Of a stretch of 7,765 bases of DNA, positions 1 to 5,959 are shown one piece after another (positions within the stretch are counted from its first letter, which is position 1; every line of letters starts with the position of its first letter). The position numbers were made by a program, and so were the translations under genes. Origin of the DNA: Gammaproteobacteria bacterium (lineage in GTDB: Bacteria; Pseudomonadota; Gammaproteobacteria; JAABTG01); NCBI GenBank assembly GCA_030066245.1, contig JASJBY010000262.1:1-7765 (forward strand), written 5' to 3'. The notes beneath the pieces are model-generated. The model made no database searches. It saw only the letters and a list, made by a program, of their open reading frames with translations, and was not told the DNA's origin.

Positions 1-924
1 CCAGTGATTGCCGGGCCGCACCTTGGCTATGGCCGCCTGCTGGGCGGCCAGCACAACTTCGTACAGCGCCTTCTGGGCGGGCCTGAATTGGCCGTTGACC
101 GGAAAGGTCCGCGTAATGTCGGCAGCGTAGAACTCATACTCGGCACCCGCGTCGATGAGCAACAGGTCCCCGTCCCGCAGCGTATCCGCGTTATCCGTGT
201 AATGGAGTATGCAAGCGTTGGCGCCACCACCCACGATAGGTGGATAGGCCGGCGCCCGAGCACCACCGAGCATGAACTCGTGAATAAACTCAGCCTCCAA
301 CTGGTACTCCCTTAACCCAGGTCGACAGGTACGCATGGCACGACGGTGAGCCTGCGCCGAAATCGCCATGGCTTTGCGCATGGGCTTGAGCTCGGCTTTG
401 CTTTTGAACAGCCGCATCTCGTGGAGAAGATGGTCCAAGGCCACGAACTCGCCCGGCGCATGCACGCCAGCGCGGGCTCGGCTGCGCACCTGGTTGATCC
501 AACTCATCACATTCTGGTCGAACTCGGGGTAGATCCCCATGCCATACAAAACGCGGTCGCGGTCCTCCATCAGGCCCGGCAGGATGTCGTCGATGTCGCC
601 GATGGGAAACGCGTCGTCGGCGCCATACAAGTCGCAAGCACCCTCGAGCCCCACGCGACGACCGGTCCAGAGCTCTTTCTCGGCGTCACGCTCCCGACAA
701 AAGAGCAGGTACTGCCCTTCGCTGCGCCCCGGGACCAGGGCAGCCACCGCTTCAGGCTCCGGGAAACCAGTGAGGTAATAAAAGTCACTGTCCGGTCGGT
801 AGGGGAACTCCACGTCTCGATTGCGGGCGATCACGGGAGCGGTGGGCAAAATGGCGATACTGGAATCGTCCATCATCTCCATCAGCCGCTTGCGGCGCCT
901 GGCGAACTCCTGCTTACCTACCAT
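1..924 (-). CDS. pepP: Xaa-Pro aminopeptidase PepP, partial (C-terminus outside window)
   Basis: This is a proline-specific aminopeptidase of the M24B family. It removes N-terminal residues that precede proline, in the cytoplasm, using two metal ions. I translated the minus strand from the ATG at 924 and obtained 308 codons open to the window edge; E. coli PepP is 441 residues, so about 130 are missing. The N-terminal domain carries the family pattern FARRRKRL (7-14) and PYRPDSDFYYLTGFPEPEAV (41-60). The linker HEMRLFKS is at 168-175. The creatinase domain starts with the conserved CILHYTDN (238-245). Asp258 in LLLIDAG and Asp269 in ADITRTFPVNG match the first two metal ligands; the later His and Glu ligands fall outside. 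The start is chosen by alignment to family N-termini and lies 12 nt after the ygfB stop, so the two genes are probably co-transcribed. The Shine-Dalgarno sequence is weak. The identification is secure. Confidence 0.96.
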   Translation of the reverse strand, partial: MVGKQEFARRRKRLMEMMDDSSIAILPTAPVIARNRDVEFPYRPDSDFYYLTGFPEPEAVAALVPGRSEGQYLLFCRERDAEKELWTGRRVGLEGACDLYGADDAFPIGDIDDILPGLMEDRDRVLYGMGIYPEFDQNVMSWINQVRSRARAGVHAPGEFVALDHLLHEMRLFKSKAELKPMRKAMAISAQAHRRAMRTCRPGLREYQLEAEFIHEFMLGGARAPAYPPIVGGGANACILHYTDNADTLRDGDLLLIDAGAEYEFYAADITRTFPVNGQFRPAQKALYEVVLAAQQAAIAKVRPGNHW

Positions 925-936
925 CCTAGTCTTGCC

Positions 937-1521
937 TCAATGGATCCCGTTCGCGCCGGGCGGCTGACGGGAGGCGCGCAAATCTTCATACACCATCATC
1001 ATGCCCACACGGACGTATTCGAGCACCTCTGTGTAGGCCTGTTCTTCTGCTTCATCGCCATCGACACCGGTGTCGATGCGGCTGATCTCACTCACATCGC
1101 GGAGAAACTCCTTCGCTTCGCCCGAGAGCCGCGCGTAGGCCTCGTCACCGGCAAGACCCAGCGCGTACAGAAAACCCGCGCACCAGCAACCGAGCAGCTC
1201 TGTCCGCTGACTCAGGTGTCGGGTGTCCGGCGGCAGCAGGAGCTGAAAAGCACACTCCGGGCTTTCAAGCTGGCGCACACCCTGGCGCCAGAGCTGGTCC
1301 AGATAACGCCGGGCGTCCGCAACCAACTGAGTGGCCGGCAGGCTGTCACCGAGAATCAGCGGTTCCCAGTCGCCCGCGCTGACCACAGGTCGAACGCAGC
1401 AGAGCCCACACAGAATGCCATGCCCCTCTGCAGCGCTCACCTCGGCACCGGCCTGAGCCAGAACAGTCTCGAGTTGCTCGTACTCCAGCGACTTCGCTTC
1501 TCCGGATTCGATTGCAGTCAT
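937..1521 (-). CDS. ygfB: YgfB / UPF0149 family protein
   Basis: This encodes a 194-residue protein of the UPF0149 (YgfB/YecA) family; E. coli YgfB has 192 residues. The family is small, acidic and cytoplasmic, with no established enzymatic activity; in Pseudomonas aeruginosa YgfB has been linked to regulation of beta-lactam resistance. Visible family features are the N-terminal EYEQLETVL and SAAEGHGILCGLCC, a central FQLLLPPDTRHLSQRTELLGCWCAGFLYALGL-type segment (split here only for description), and the C-terminal acidic stretch followed by EVLEYVRVGMMMVYEDL. The frame stays open 27 codons further upstream, but that extension (beginning MRRPASRPLCQ) is unlike the family, so the ATG at 1521 is preferred. 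It lies immediately upstream of pepP on the same strand, the usual gammaproteobacterial order. No good ribosome-binding site is seen, only a GGAA about 14 nt upstream. Confidence 0.93.
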   Translation of the reverse strand: MTAIESGEAKSLEYEQLETVLAQAGAEVSAAEGHGILCGLCCVRPVVSAGDWEPLILGDSLPATQLVADARRYLDQLWRQGVRQLESPECAFQLLLPPDTRHLSQRTELLGCWCAGFLYALGLAGDEAYARLSGEAKEFLRDVSEISRIDTGVDGDEAEEQAYTEVLEYVRVGMMMVYEDLRASRQPPGANGIH

Positions 1522-2015
1522 GCTTGAACGTTGTTCCGAAATACACCACCGGCAGGTCCGGCCTAGGCGCTGGCAAAGCGGCCTAGATGCAGGACGACGC
1601 ACCTAAGATAGCTGATCCGGAACACGCTACCGGCTGACCCGGCCGGGTCCCACACCAGCTGGATCGCCGTTTGTGAGCGATATTTTCGAACAGCTATCTA
1701 GCCCTTTAACTCCACATCTAGCCCCTTAACTCCACATCTCCGGGTCTCAACAGGCCACGAATACCCGGTCCGAACCTATCGGAGCCGGCCCCTCTACTGG
1801 AGCTGCGCCGGCTACGTTGCTGCTGTTACTCGATGTCTCGAAACACCTTGATAACGTCCCATGCGCGCCGGACCAATGGCGTATGCTACCATCGCGCCGG
1901 GGGACGCCCAACCCGCGGGAACTGTGGTTTACCCACCTCGTATCGGTTTGACCGGAGCACACTTCTCACGCCGCTGACATGCTCACGCTGCATGGCAAGA
2001 TGGTTGCGCAAGCCG
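1522..2015. other. Intergenic region between divergent ygfB and zapB-like units, no gene supported
   Basis: This stretch separates the minus-strand ygfB-pepP unit from the plus-strand zap unit. The open frames across it have no recognisable protein features and carry no good ribosome-binding site. It holds a 20-bp tandem duplication near 1696 (listed separately) and a 7-bp inverted repeat, AGCCGGC at 1783-1789 and GCCGGCT at 1807-1813, without a T-tract. I could not find a convincing minus-strand promoter for ygfB. Confidence 0.6.
1696..1739. repeat. Two-copy 20-bp tandem repeat
   Basis: The unit atctagccctttaactccac at 1696-1715 is repeated at 1716-1735 with a single change (ccct becomes cccc), and the first four bases of a third copy follow at 1736-1739. 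It is directly adjacent, so it reads as a small duplication. Function is unknown; it could be an operator, a binding-site duplication or a leftover of a mobile element. Confidence 0.85.
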
Positions 2016-2044
2016 TTGACCATGCCGGGAACCCCTTCTATAGT
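2016..2044 (+). promoter_or_regulatory. Predicted sigma-70 promoter for the zapB-like/zapA unit
   Basis: TTGACC at 2016-2021 and TATAGT at 2039-2044 are separated by exactly 17 bp; each hexamer matches the consensus at five of six positions. Transcription would start near 2051, giving a leader of about 78 nt before the ATG at 2129. Position and orientation fit the downstream cell-division genes. Not experimentally shown. Confidence 0.7.
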
Positions 2045-2128
2045 GGGGATGATTGACGAGCTTTATGGGCCATTCCCGCCAGCCCTGAAACCGTCCTACA
2101 AACTGTTTTCAGCACACGGGCCGAGTCG

Positions 2129-2332
2129 ATGGAGAACGCCGATCTGAAGTCCCTGGAGAAACGCCTGGAGACACTGCTCCAGGCCTTCGCCCACCTGCAG
2201 GAAGAGAACCGCGCCCTGCGCCAGCAGCAGAGTCATCTGATGGCCGAGCGGGCCTCCCTGATTGAGAGATCCGAACTCGCCCGCTCACGCGTAGAGTCCA
2301 TGATCTCCCGACTCAAGTCCATGGAAGTGTGA
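2129..2332 (+). CDS. Small coiled-coil protein, ZapB-like (TIGR02449 type)
   Basis: This encodes a 67-residue, highly charged protein that is almost entirely coiled coil. Leucines recur at heptad spacing through LKSLEKRLETLLQAFAHL, followed by QEENRALRQQQ and AERASLIERSELARSRVESM, ending in an ISRLKSMEV tail. This pattern and length fit the small proteins encoded just upstream of zapA in many gammaproteobacteria (TIGR02449, related in design to the Z-ring factor ZapB). The likely role is as a structural partner in FtsZ-ring assembly, inferred from the fold and from its neighbour. Its stop codon at 2330-2332 is followed after two bases by the zapA ATG, so the two are tightly coupled. The Shine-Dalgarno sequence is weak (GAG a few bases before the ATG). 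The start is the first ATG that gives an uninterrupted coiled coil. Confidence 0.85.
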   Translation: MENADLKSLEKRLETLLQAFAHLQEENRALRQQQSHLMAERASLIERSELARSRVESMISRLKSMEV

Positions 2333-2334
2333 GC

Positions 2335-2652
2335 ATGAGTGTCGATTCCAAACCGATCAATGTGCACATACTCGACAAGGAATACCTGGTTGCATGTCCA
2401 GATGGCGAACGAGATGCGCTGCTGGACGCGGCACGCCATCTGGACAAAGCCATGCGCGGCGTCCGCGATGGCGGCCGGGTAATCGGCAGCGAGCGCATTG
2501 CCGTCATAACCGCTTTAAACATAACCCACGAGCTGCTGCAGAACCGCCGCGAAAGCGATCAGCTAAGCCGCACCGTGGATGACGGCGTGAAGCGCATGGT
2601 CGAGAAAATCGAGCTTGTTATGCAGGATGACAATGGCCTCCAAAAGGGGTAG
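2335..2652 (+). CDS. zapA: Cell division protein ZapA
   Basis: ZapA is a cytoplasmic FtsZ-associated protein that cross-links and stabilises FtsZ filaments at the division septum. The product is 105 residues; E. coli ZapA has 109. The N-terminal globular part reads NVHILDKEYLVACPDGERD and matches the family pattern of a short beta structure followed by C-P-x-x-x-R-D-A-L. The helical part carries AVITALNITHELLQ, the counterpart of the conserved ALNISYEL segment, and then a C-terminal coiled coil rich in charged residues. A GTG six bases upstream is in frame, but the ATG at 2335 gives the typical N-terminus and has GGAAG about 8 nt upstream, inside the end of the preceding gene. The 3' end of the gene overlaps the predicted 6S RNA promoter. 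Confidence 0.95.
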   Translation: MSVDSKPINVHILDKEYLVACPDGERDALLDAARHLDKAMRGVRDGGRVIGSERIAVITALNITHELLQNRRESDQLSRTVDDGVKRMVEKIELVMQDDNGLQKG

Positions 2653-2655
2653 AGT
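2627..2655 (+). promoter_or_regulatory. Predicted sigma-70 promoter for 6S RNA, inside the 3' end of zapA
   Basis: ATGACA at 2627-2632 (five of six to consensus) and TAGAGT at 2650-2655 (four of six) are 17 bp apart. The TAG of the -10 element is also the zapA stop codon. The predicted start near 2661-2663 coincides with the 5' strand of the 6S RNA closing stem, which was identified independently from base pairing, so the two observations support each other. Confidence 0.65.
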
Positions 2656-2661
2656 CTCTGG

Positions 2662-2850
2662 TGTCCCCTGTGGTGTCCGCGTATCGGGCCTATGTACTCT
2701 TTGAGCCTATAATGTAGCCCTTGGGGGGCGGCTCTCGGCGTTGTTGAGCATGTCCGCCGTAGCAGCGGAAAGCCTGATACTCCGATCCAAACTCCCACGT
2801 GAACCTTCGGTTCAAAGGGCAGGGGTCCTGCGGCACTCACGGGGGATCAT
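2662..2850 (+). ncRNA. ssrS: 6S RNA
   Basis: 6S RNA binds sigma-70 RNA polymerase holoenzyme by mimicking an open promoter and adjusts transcription in stationary phase. The 3' half carries segments shared with E. coli 6S RNA: GAGCATG (2744-2750), GAAAGCCT, then a perfect hairpin TGAACC-TTC-GGTTCA (2800-2814) matching the GAACC/GGTTC hairpin, and CCTGCGGC (2827-2834). The ends pair in a long closing stem: 2663-2672 with 2838-2847, and after a one-base bulge 2673-2677 with 2832-2836, about 15 pairs including G-U. Length is about 189 nt, close to the usual 180-190. It lies between zapA and ygfA, its standard location. The 3' end is approximate; GGGGG (2841-2845) could also pair with CCCCC (2854-2858), a weak terminator-like hairpin without a good U-tract. 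Confidence 0.92.
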
Positions 2851-2902
2851 GCACCCCCTTACCCGACAAGCCAGCGGCTGCAGCGGCCGCCGTGTTTGCA
2901 GC

Positions 2903-3526
2903 ATGCCTAGCCCGGTCTCATCAACAGAGCACTACGAACCCGGGAGCCGCGCCGACATCCGCCGCGCAATCCGCCACCAACGGCGCAGCCTGACTCCCGT
3001 CGGCCGGGCGGCGCTGGCCTCCAGTCTTGCGCGCAGGATTGCGGGCGCACCGGTGTTCCAGTACAGCCGTAGAGTCGCCGCCTATCTGCCCAATGACGGT
3101 GAAATGGACTTGCGACCCCTGATTCGCCGAGCGTGGAAACTGGGAAAACACTGCTACCTACCCGTGCTCAACCGGCGTCGCCTATGGTTTCTGCCTTACC
3201 ACCCCGACACGCCCCTGGCCAATAATCGCTTCGGCATTCCAGAGCCGGCTCTGTCTCCAAGACGAAGGTGGCCGATGCGGACTCTGGATCTCGTACTGGC
3301 CCCGCTGGTGGCATTCGACGACAAAGGCAACCGTCTGGGCATGGGCGGCGGGTTCTACGACCGTACTTTCGCGTATCTCGCATCCCGCAGTCACTGGCGA
3401 CGCCCCGTAATCCTCGGCGTGGCATACGGGTTTCAGCAGGTCACCGAGTTACCGTCGCATCCCTGGGACGTGCCGTTGCATGGGGTCGCGACAGAGCATG
3501 GATTGAGGTGGTTCGCAACCAGGTAG
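2903..3526 (+). CDS. ygfA: 5-formyltetrahydrofolate cyclo-ligase (5,10-methenyltetrahydrofolate synthetase)
   Basis: This enzyme converts 5-formyltetrahydrofolate to 5,10-methenyltetrahydrofolate using ATP in the cytoplasm, returning a storage or inhibitory folate to the one-carbon pool. The product from the ATG at 2903 is 207 residues, close to E. coli YgfA. The N-terminal RADIRRAIRHQRRSLTP (16-32) is the basic, nucleotide-binding start of the family. NDGEMDLRPLI (64-74) is the folate-side segment. LDLVLAPLVAFDDKGNRLG is followed by the signature GMGGGFYDR (146-154), and the C-terminus has VTELPSHPWDVPLHGVATEHG-type sequence. The frame is open further upstream, but that extension lies in the 6S RNA and is not family-like. 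No strong Shine-Dalgarno sequence precedes 2903. The gene probably shares a transcript with ssrS, as in E. coli. Confidence 0.95.
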   Translation: MPSPVSSTEHYEPGSRADIRRAIRHQRRSLTPVGRAALASSLARRIAGAPVFQYSRRVAAYLPNDGEMDLRPLIRRAWKLGKHCYLPVLNRRRLWFLPYHPDTPLANNRFGIPEPALSPRRRWPMRTLDLVLAPLVAFDDKGNRLGMGGGFYDRTFAYLASRSHWRRPVILGVAYGFQQVTELPSHPWDVPLHGVATEHGLRWFATR

Positions 3527-3640
3527 TCGGCGTACTGCCAAGGACCGCGTGTCGGCAACGGACCTCACATTGGGGGCGTCAGTCTGAATCGCAGTCCAAG
3601 CAGGCTTCTCGAACCGTTCAGCCCAGGGCAACTGCGTACT

Positions 3641-4747
3641 TTAGTCATTGATTCCAAATAGTAATTGCTCGCGAAAGCTGTCGTCCCAGGCGGCGTCTTT
3701 GAGTTTTCCGCGCATGGAGTCTTTCGCGGGGTGCAGTCGCGCCAGGTTCATGCAGAGTCGACGGACCAGCCCTACGTTGAAGGCGCCGTGGCCGCGTCGG
3801 ATTCGACAGTCGTCTTCACGGTAGACCACATCCAAAACCCAGTGCGCTTTGTTCTCAACCTCCCAGTGGGAGCGGATAGCCTCAGCGATAAACGCGGCGT
3901 TAGGCGCATGGGAGGAGATGTAGTAGACCTTCTCGCAGCTGCGTTTATCGCCAATATGACGCTCGCGTTCGACCCGAATCACGCTACGGGCATCGGTCCA
4001 CGTGGCGGCCTTGGTCAGCTGTTCAGTGACCGGCAGTTGGGTGTAGCGGCGCACCTCGATGCGCCCGTGACCGGTGTCGGTCTCGACGAAAGTATCCGCG
4101 CCTTCGGGCAGGCGCTCACCGAAGCCATCAAACCACCATTGCAGCTCTTCGTGCAGGCCTTTCTGGTTATCCTTGACGCACAGCACATAGTGGGCCTGGC
4201 GCTTGCGAATGAGCGTGGCCGTGCGTTTCTGGCAATGCATGGCATCGAGGGTGACGGTGGCATGGGCAATCTCCAGCATCTCAATCAACGCTTGCACCGA
4301 TTGGATTTCGTTCTTCTTGCCAGCCGATTCGCTCTGGCTGAAGACCAAGGACTGCTCGCGCAGCCACACGGTGATGGCATGCAGGGCATCCTTCGGCTCG
4401 GTGTTGTAACTGTGACGCAAGGTCTTGCCGTCGATCGCAATGAGCTGGTGGCCTTGCTGGCGGCGTAGGGCATTGACCCAGTTGATGAAGCATTGCGCCA
4501 TCTTCTCCGGCTCCAGCGCTCGGATGATGCGGGCGATGGTGTCATCCACCGGAATGCCCTGCTCGAAACGGCGAAACTGGCGCAGCCAAGCGAGCTTTTT
4601 GTGGCCGAACTTCTCGATGTCCTTCCAGCCTTCGGCTCCGGAGAGCACCGCGCAGACGGTCAGGAACACGATATCGAGCAGATCATAGGTTCGGTTGATG
4701 TGGGAGCGCGGATCGGGCAGTTCGGCGAAGTGTTGGAGAAAGCTCAT
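3641..4747 (-). CDS. ISAs1 family transposase
   Basis: This is a 368-residue DDE transposase that would catalyse movement of its own element. The N-terminal associated domain starts FAELPDPRSHINRTYDLLDI (7-26), typical of the ISAs1/H-repeat group, and includes the GWKDIEKFG segment. The catalytic core shows LIAIDGKTLRHS with Asp106, VTLDAMHCQK with Asp168, and HWEVENKAHWVLDV with Glu298 as the probable third acidic residue, followed by the family's REDDCR. The C-terminus FNVGLVRRLCMNLAR is also typical. Length is normal (about 370-380) and there is no frameshift, so it may still be active. The start is the ATG at 4747, which gives the family's usual MSFLxHFxxLPDPR beginning. The Shine-Dalgarno sequence is poor. 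A plus-strand open frame of 267 codons antisense to it is a shadow. Confidence 0.95.
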   Translation of the reverse strand: MSFLQHFAELPDPRSHINRTYDLLDIVFLTVCAVLSGAEGWKDIEKFGHKKLAWLRQFRRFEQGIPVDDTIARIIRALEPEKMAQCFINWVNALRRQQGHQLIAIDGKTLRHSYNTEPKDALHAITVWLREQSLVFSQSESAGKKNEIQSVQALIEMLEIAHATVTLDAMHCQKRTATLIRKRQAHYVLCVKDNQKGLHEELQWWFDGFGERLPEGADTFVETDTGHGRIEVRRYTQLPVTEQLTKAATWTDARSVIRVERERHIGDKRSCEKVYYISSHAPNAAFIAEAIRSHWEVENKAHWVLDVVYREDDCRIRRGHGAFNVGLVRRLCMNLARLHPAKDSMRGKLKDAAWDDSFREQLLFGIND

Positions 4748-4819
4748 TCGGTCGGGTCATCCGTGTTTGATTGAAGGATGCCCATTCGATCATTGCTCAA
4801 TCCATACAGCAACTGAGCT

Positions 4820-4864
4820 GATTTGATCGGTGCATAAGCGGATTTGATCCGGTGCTGATGCACC
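4820..4864. promoter_or_regulatory. Direct repeats and hairpin upstream of the transposase gene
   Basis: Two near-identical copies, gatttgatcggtgc at 4820-4833 and gatttgatccggtgc at 4841-4855, are spaced 21 bp apart, two helical turns. The second runs into a perfect hairpin GGTGC-TGAT-GCACC (4851-4864). Both lie between the proposed right IS end and the transposase start. They could be transposase or regulator binding sites, or a structure that limits read-through into the transposase. The role is inferred only. Confidence 0.45.
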
Positions 4865-4926
4865 GCACCCCGGCAACTCCTGGCTAGCGAGAATACCCCC
4901 ACAGAAAGTAGTGAGATCTTGCCCTG

Positions 4927-5142
4927 CATGGCCCGCCCGTCTGTTGGGGTTTTGTTGTCTCCTGTCGGAATGTCGAAGGCCTGTGGTCGCCCCTGTAAAA
5001 AATGCCGACACTCATATCAATCGCCCTGCGGTGATGGGCGCGTGAAGTGCCGAGCCGGACGAGCGCGCCAGCAGCGCGCGCCTCTGGCTGGCGGCACTCT
5101 GCCAAGCTCTGCGCCTCAGAGATGGCTGGTTCAATCGCCTGT
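4927..5142. other. Gene-poor stretch with a strong imperfect hairpin
   Basis: No protein with recognisable features is found between the IS and the lipoprotein gene. The stretch includes a long imperfect inverted repeat at 5046-5098. AGTGCCG (5046-5052) pairs with CGGCACT (5092-5098), AGCC (5053-5056) with GGCT (5086-5089), and an inner GCGCGC pairs with GCGCGC around a CAGCA loop. There is no T-tract on either strand, so it is not an ordinary intrinsic terminator. It resembles the layout of REP-type palindromes, but I see only one copy here. Confidence 0.5.
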
Positions 5143-5541
5143 TTAGCGCGCGGCCGCCGCGGCCATGGTCATGTCCACGGTCCCGTCCGGTCGTACAACG
5201 CAGTAAGCACGGTAAGGCATTTCGGACCCAGAGCTGCTCTTGACAATGAACTCCTGAACGATCCGTCGATTCCCATCCTCGTCTATTTCCGAGGAGTAGC
5301 CAGCGAAGCGCCCTACATCCAGGCTTGCTTGCCCATATGCGGCCCTTGCTTCTATAGCTTTCTCGCAGGCGGCCCGCGAATCGGAGTCCGCCATCGCCTT
5401 CGAGTGTGCCTCGGGCACGCTATCAACGCCGCCCCGCGATGCCGCATCCGGTATGCCGATTGGCTTAACCTGCTGGGCACACCCGCTGACGAGAATGGCG
5501 GCGGTCAAAAAGACACCCATCTTTGCTGAGCTGCTGCCCAT
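5143..5541 (-). CDS. Small predicted outer-membrane lipoprotein, function unknown
   Basis: This is a 132-residue exported lipoprotein. The N-terminus MGSSSAKMGVFLTAAILVSGC is a short lipoprotein signal with lipobox V-S-G-C; Cys21 would be the acylated residue. Ala follows it, not Asp, which favours outer-membrane sorting. The mature part has a hydrophilic linker, then RAACEKAIEARAAYGQASL and a C-terminal domain ending in PYRAYCVVRPDGTVDMTMA. Cys59 and Cys114 are the only other cysteines and could form a disulfide in the periplasm. The frame is open from an ATG seven codons upstream (5562), but the ATG at 5541 is chosen because GGAGGAG lies 5-11 nt before it, an excellent Shine-Dalgarno sequence. 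A TATACT on the minus strand (5587-5592) could be a -10 element, though no matching -35 is seen. I do not recognise the family. Confidence 0.8.
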   Translation of the reverse strand: MGSSSAKMGVFLTAAILVSGCAQQVKPIGIPDAASRGGVDSVPEAHSKAMADSDSRAACEKAIEARAAYGQASLDVGRFAGYSSEIDEDGNRRIVQEFIVKSSSGSEMPYRAYCVVRPDGTVDMTMAAAAAR

Positions 5542-5601
5542 GACGATCTCCTCCAGACTCATGAAAGCACCGATGGCAATGTTACCAGTATAGGGCGTCG
5601 C

Positions 5602-5630
5602 AAAAAGTCCGCCCGAAGTGCAGAGGGCGG
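5602..5630 (-). terminator. Intrinsic terminator-like hairpin, minus strand, without a clear gene
   Basis: Read on the minus strand, CCGCCC (5630-5625) and GGGCGG (5614-5609) form a six-pair GC-only stem with a 10-nt loop, followed by ACTTTTT. This is the form of a rho-independent terminator for a minus-strand transcript coming from the right. It lies 25 nt after a minus-strand TAA (5656-5658) that closes a 43-codon open stretch, but no complete gene is there. It sits upstream of the lipoprotein gene, so it could instead act as a leader attenuator or insulate that gene. Confidence 0.55.
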
Positions 5631-5864
5631 CTATTGCCAGCGGGCCGATAAGTTCTTAAATGGCCTCGCCTGCTCGCTTGGCGCGCGCGCCCAGCAAAGG
5701 GTGCTTCACTTGCAAAGGCACAGTCAGCGGCCGCACCCAAACTGGATACTGTGCAGTCGACAGGGGGTCCTGGGTCGGACGACGTCCTCACTTTTTCGAT
5801 AGTCGTTCGACGCCCTGGCCAGCAGGCGTTACGTCAATCGCTCGGCGAGGGAATCACCGGTTGG
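5631..5864. other. No supported gene; possible gene remnants
   Basis: The region upstream of the GGCT-fold gene contains no complete gene I can support. On the minus strand, 5656-5787 is open for 43 codons ending KHPLLGARAKQAGEAI, followed closely by the terminator above, but it has no start codon. On the plus strand, the frame from 5751 (LTFSIVVRRPGQQALRQSL and onward) has acceptable codon use. It runs out of frame into the next gene and has no ribosome-binding site, so I treat it as unsupported. Confidence 0.4.
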
Positions 5865-5893
5865 TTGACCCGTGCTCGGGACGCCATGATACT
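5865..5893 (+). promoter_or_regulatory. Predicted sigma-70 promoter for the GGCT-fold gene
   Basis: TTGACC at 5865-5870 and GATACT at 5888-5893 are separated by 17 bp, matching the consensus at five and four positions. The predicted start near 5900 gives a leader of about 60 nt before the GTG at 5960. AAAGGA at 5943-5948 lies at the end of that leader. Confidence 0.5.
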
Positions 5894-5959
5894 CTCGACG
5901 ACGCAGTTGTCTGCTCACTACCACTTCATTGGCTATCCCATAAAAGGATACGGTGAGCC

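Larger units (their letters stand above)
3624..4926 (-). mobile_element. ISAs1-family insertion sequence, probable full element
   Basis: The transposase inside is intact and of the ISAs1 family. Outward-facing ends can be proposed: CAGGGCAA at 3624-3631, with its inverted copy TTGCCCTG at 4919-4926, and a further shared TACTTT a few bases inward at each end (offset by three bases). This gives 1303 bp, within the usual range of about 1.2-1.35 kb for the family. The left end overlaps the transposase stop region, a compact arrangement common in IS elements. I do not see matching 8-10 bp flanking repeats (ccgttcagcc on the left, catggcccgc on the right). So either the right end is misplaced, or the flanks have changed since insertion. 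The transposase call is sure; the boundaries, especially the right one, are tentative. Confidence 0.6.

Noticed and set aside
346..1527. Long plus-strand open frame of 393 codons over pepP and ygfB
   Set aside because: It is antisense to two recognised genes, spans the boundary between them and has no family features; open antisense frames are common in high-GC genes.
1833..2147. Plus-strand open frame of 104 codons upstream of the zapB-like gene
   Set aside because: No ribosome-binding site or family features; it contains the predicted promoter and leader of the zap unit.
2741..2902. N-terminal extension of ygfA from the ATG at 2741
   Set aside because: The extension lies within the 6S RNA gene and does not resemble the N-terminus of the enzyme family; the ATG at 2903 gives the normal length.
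3665..4468. Plus-strand open frame of 267 codons
   Set aside because: It is the antisense shadow of the ISAs1 transposase.
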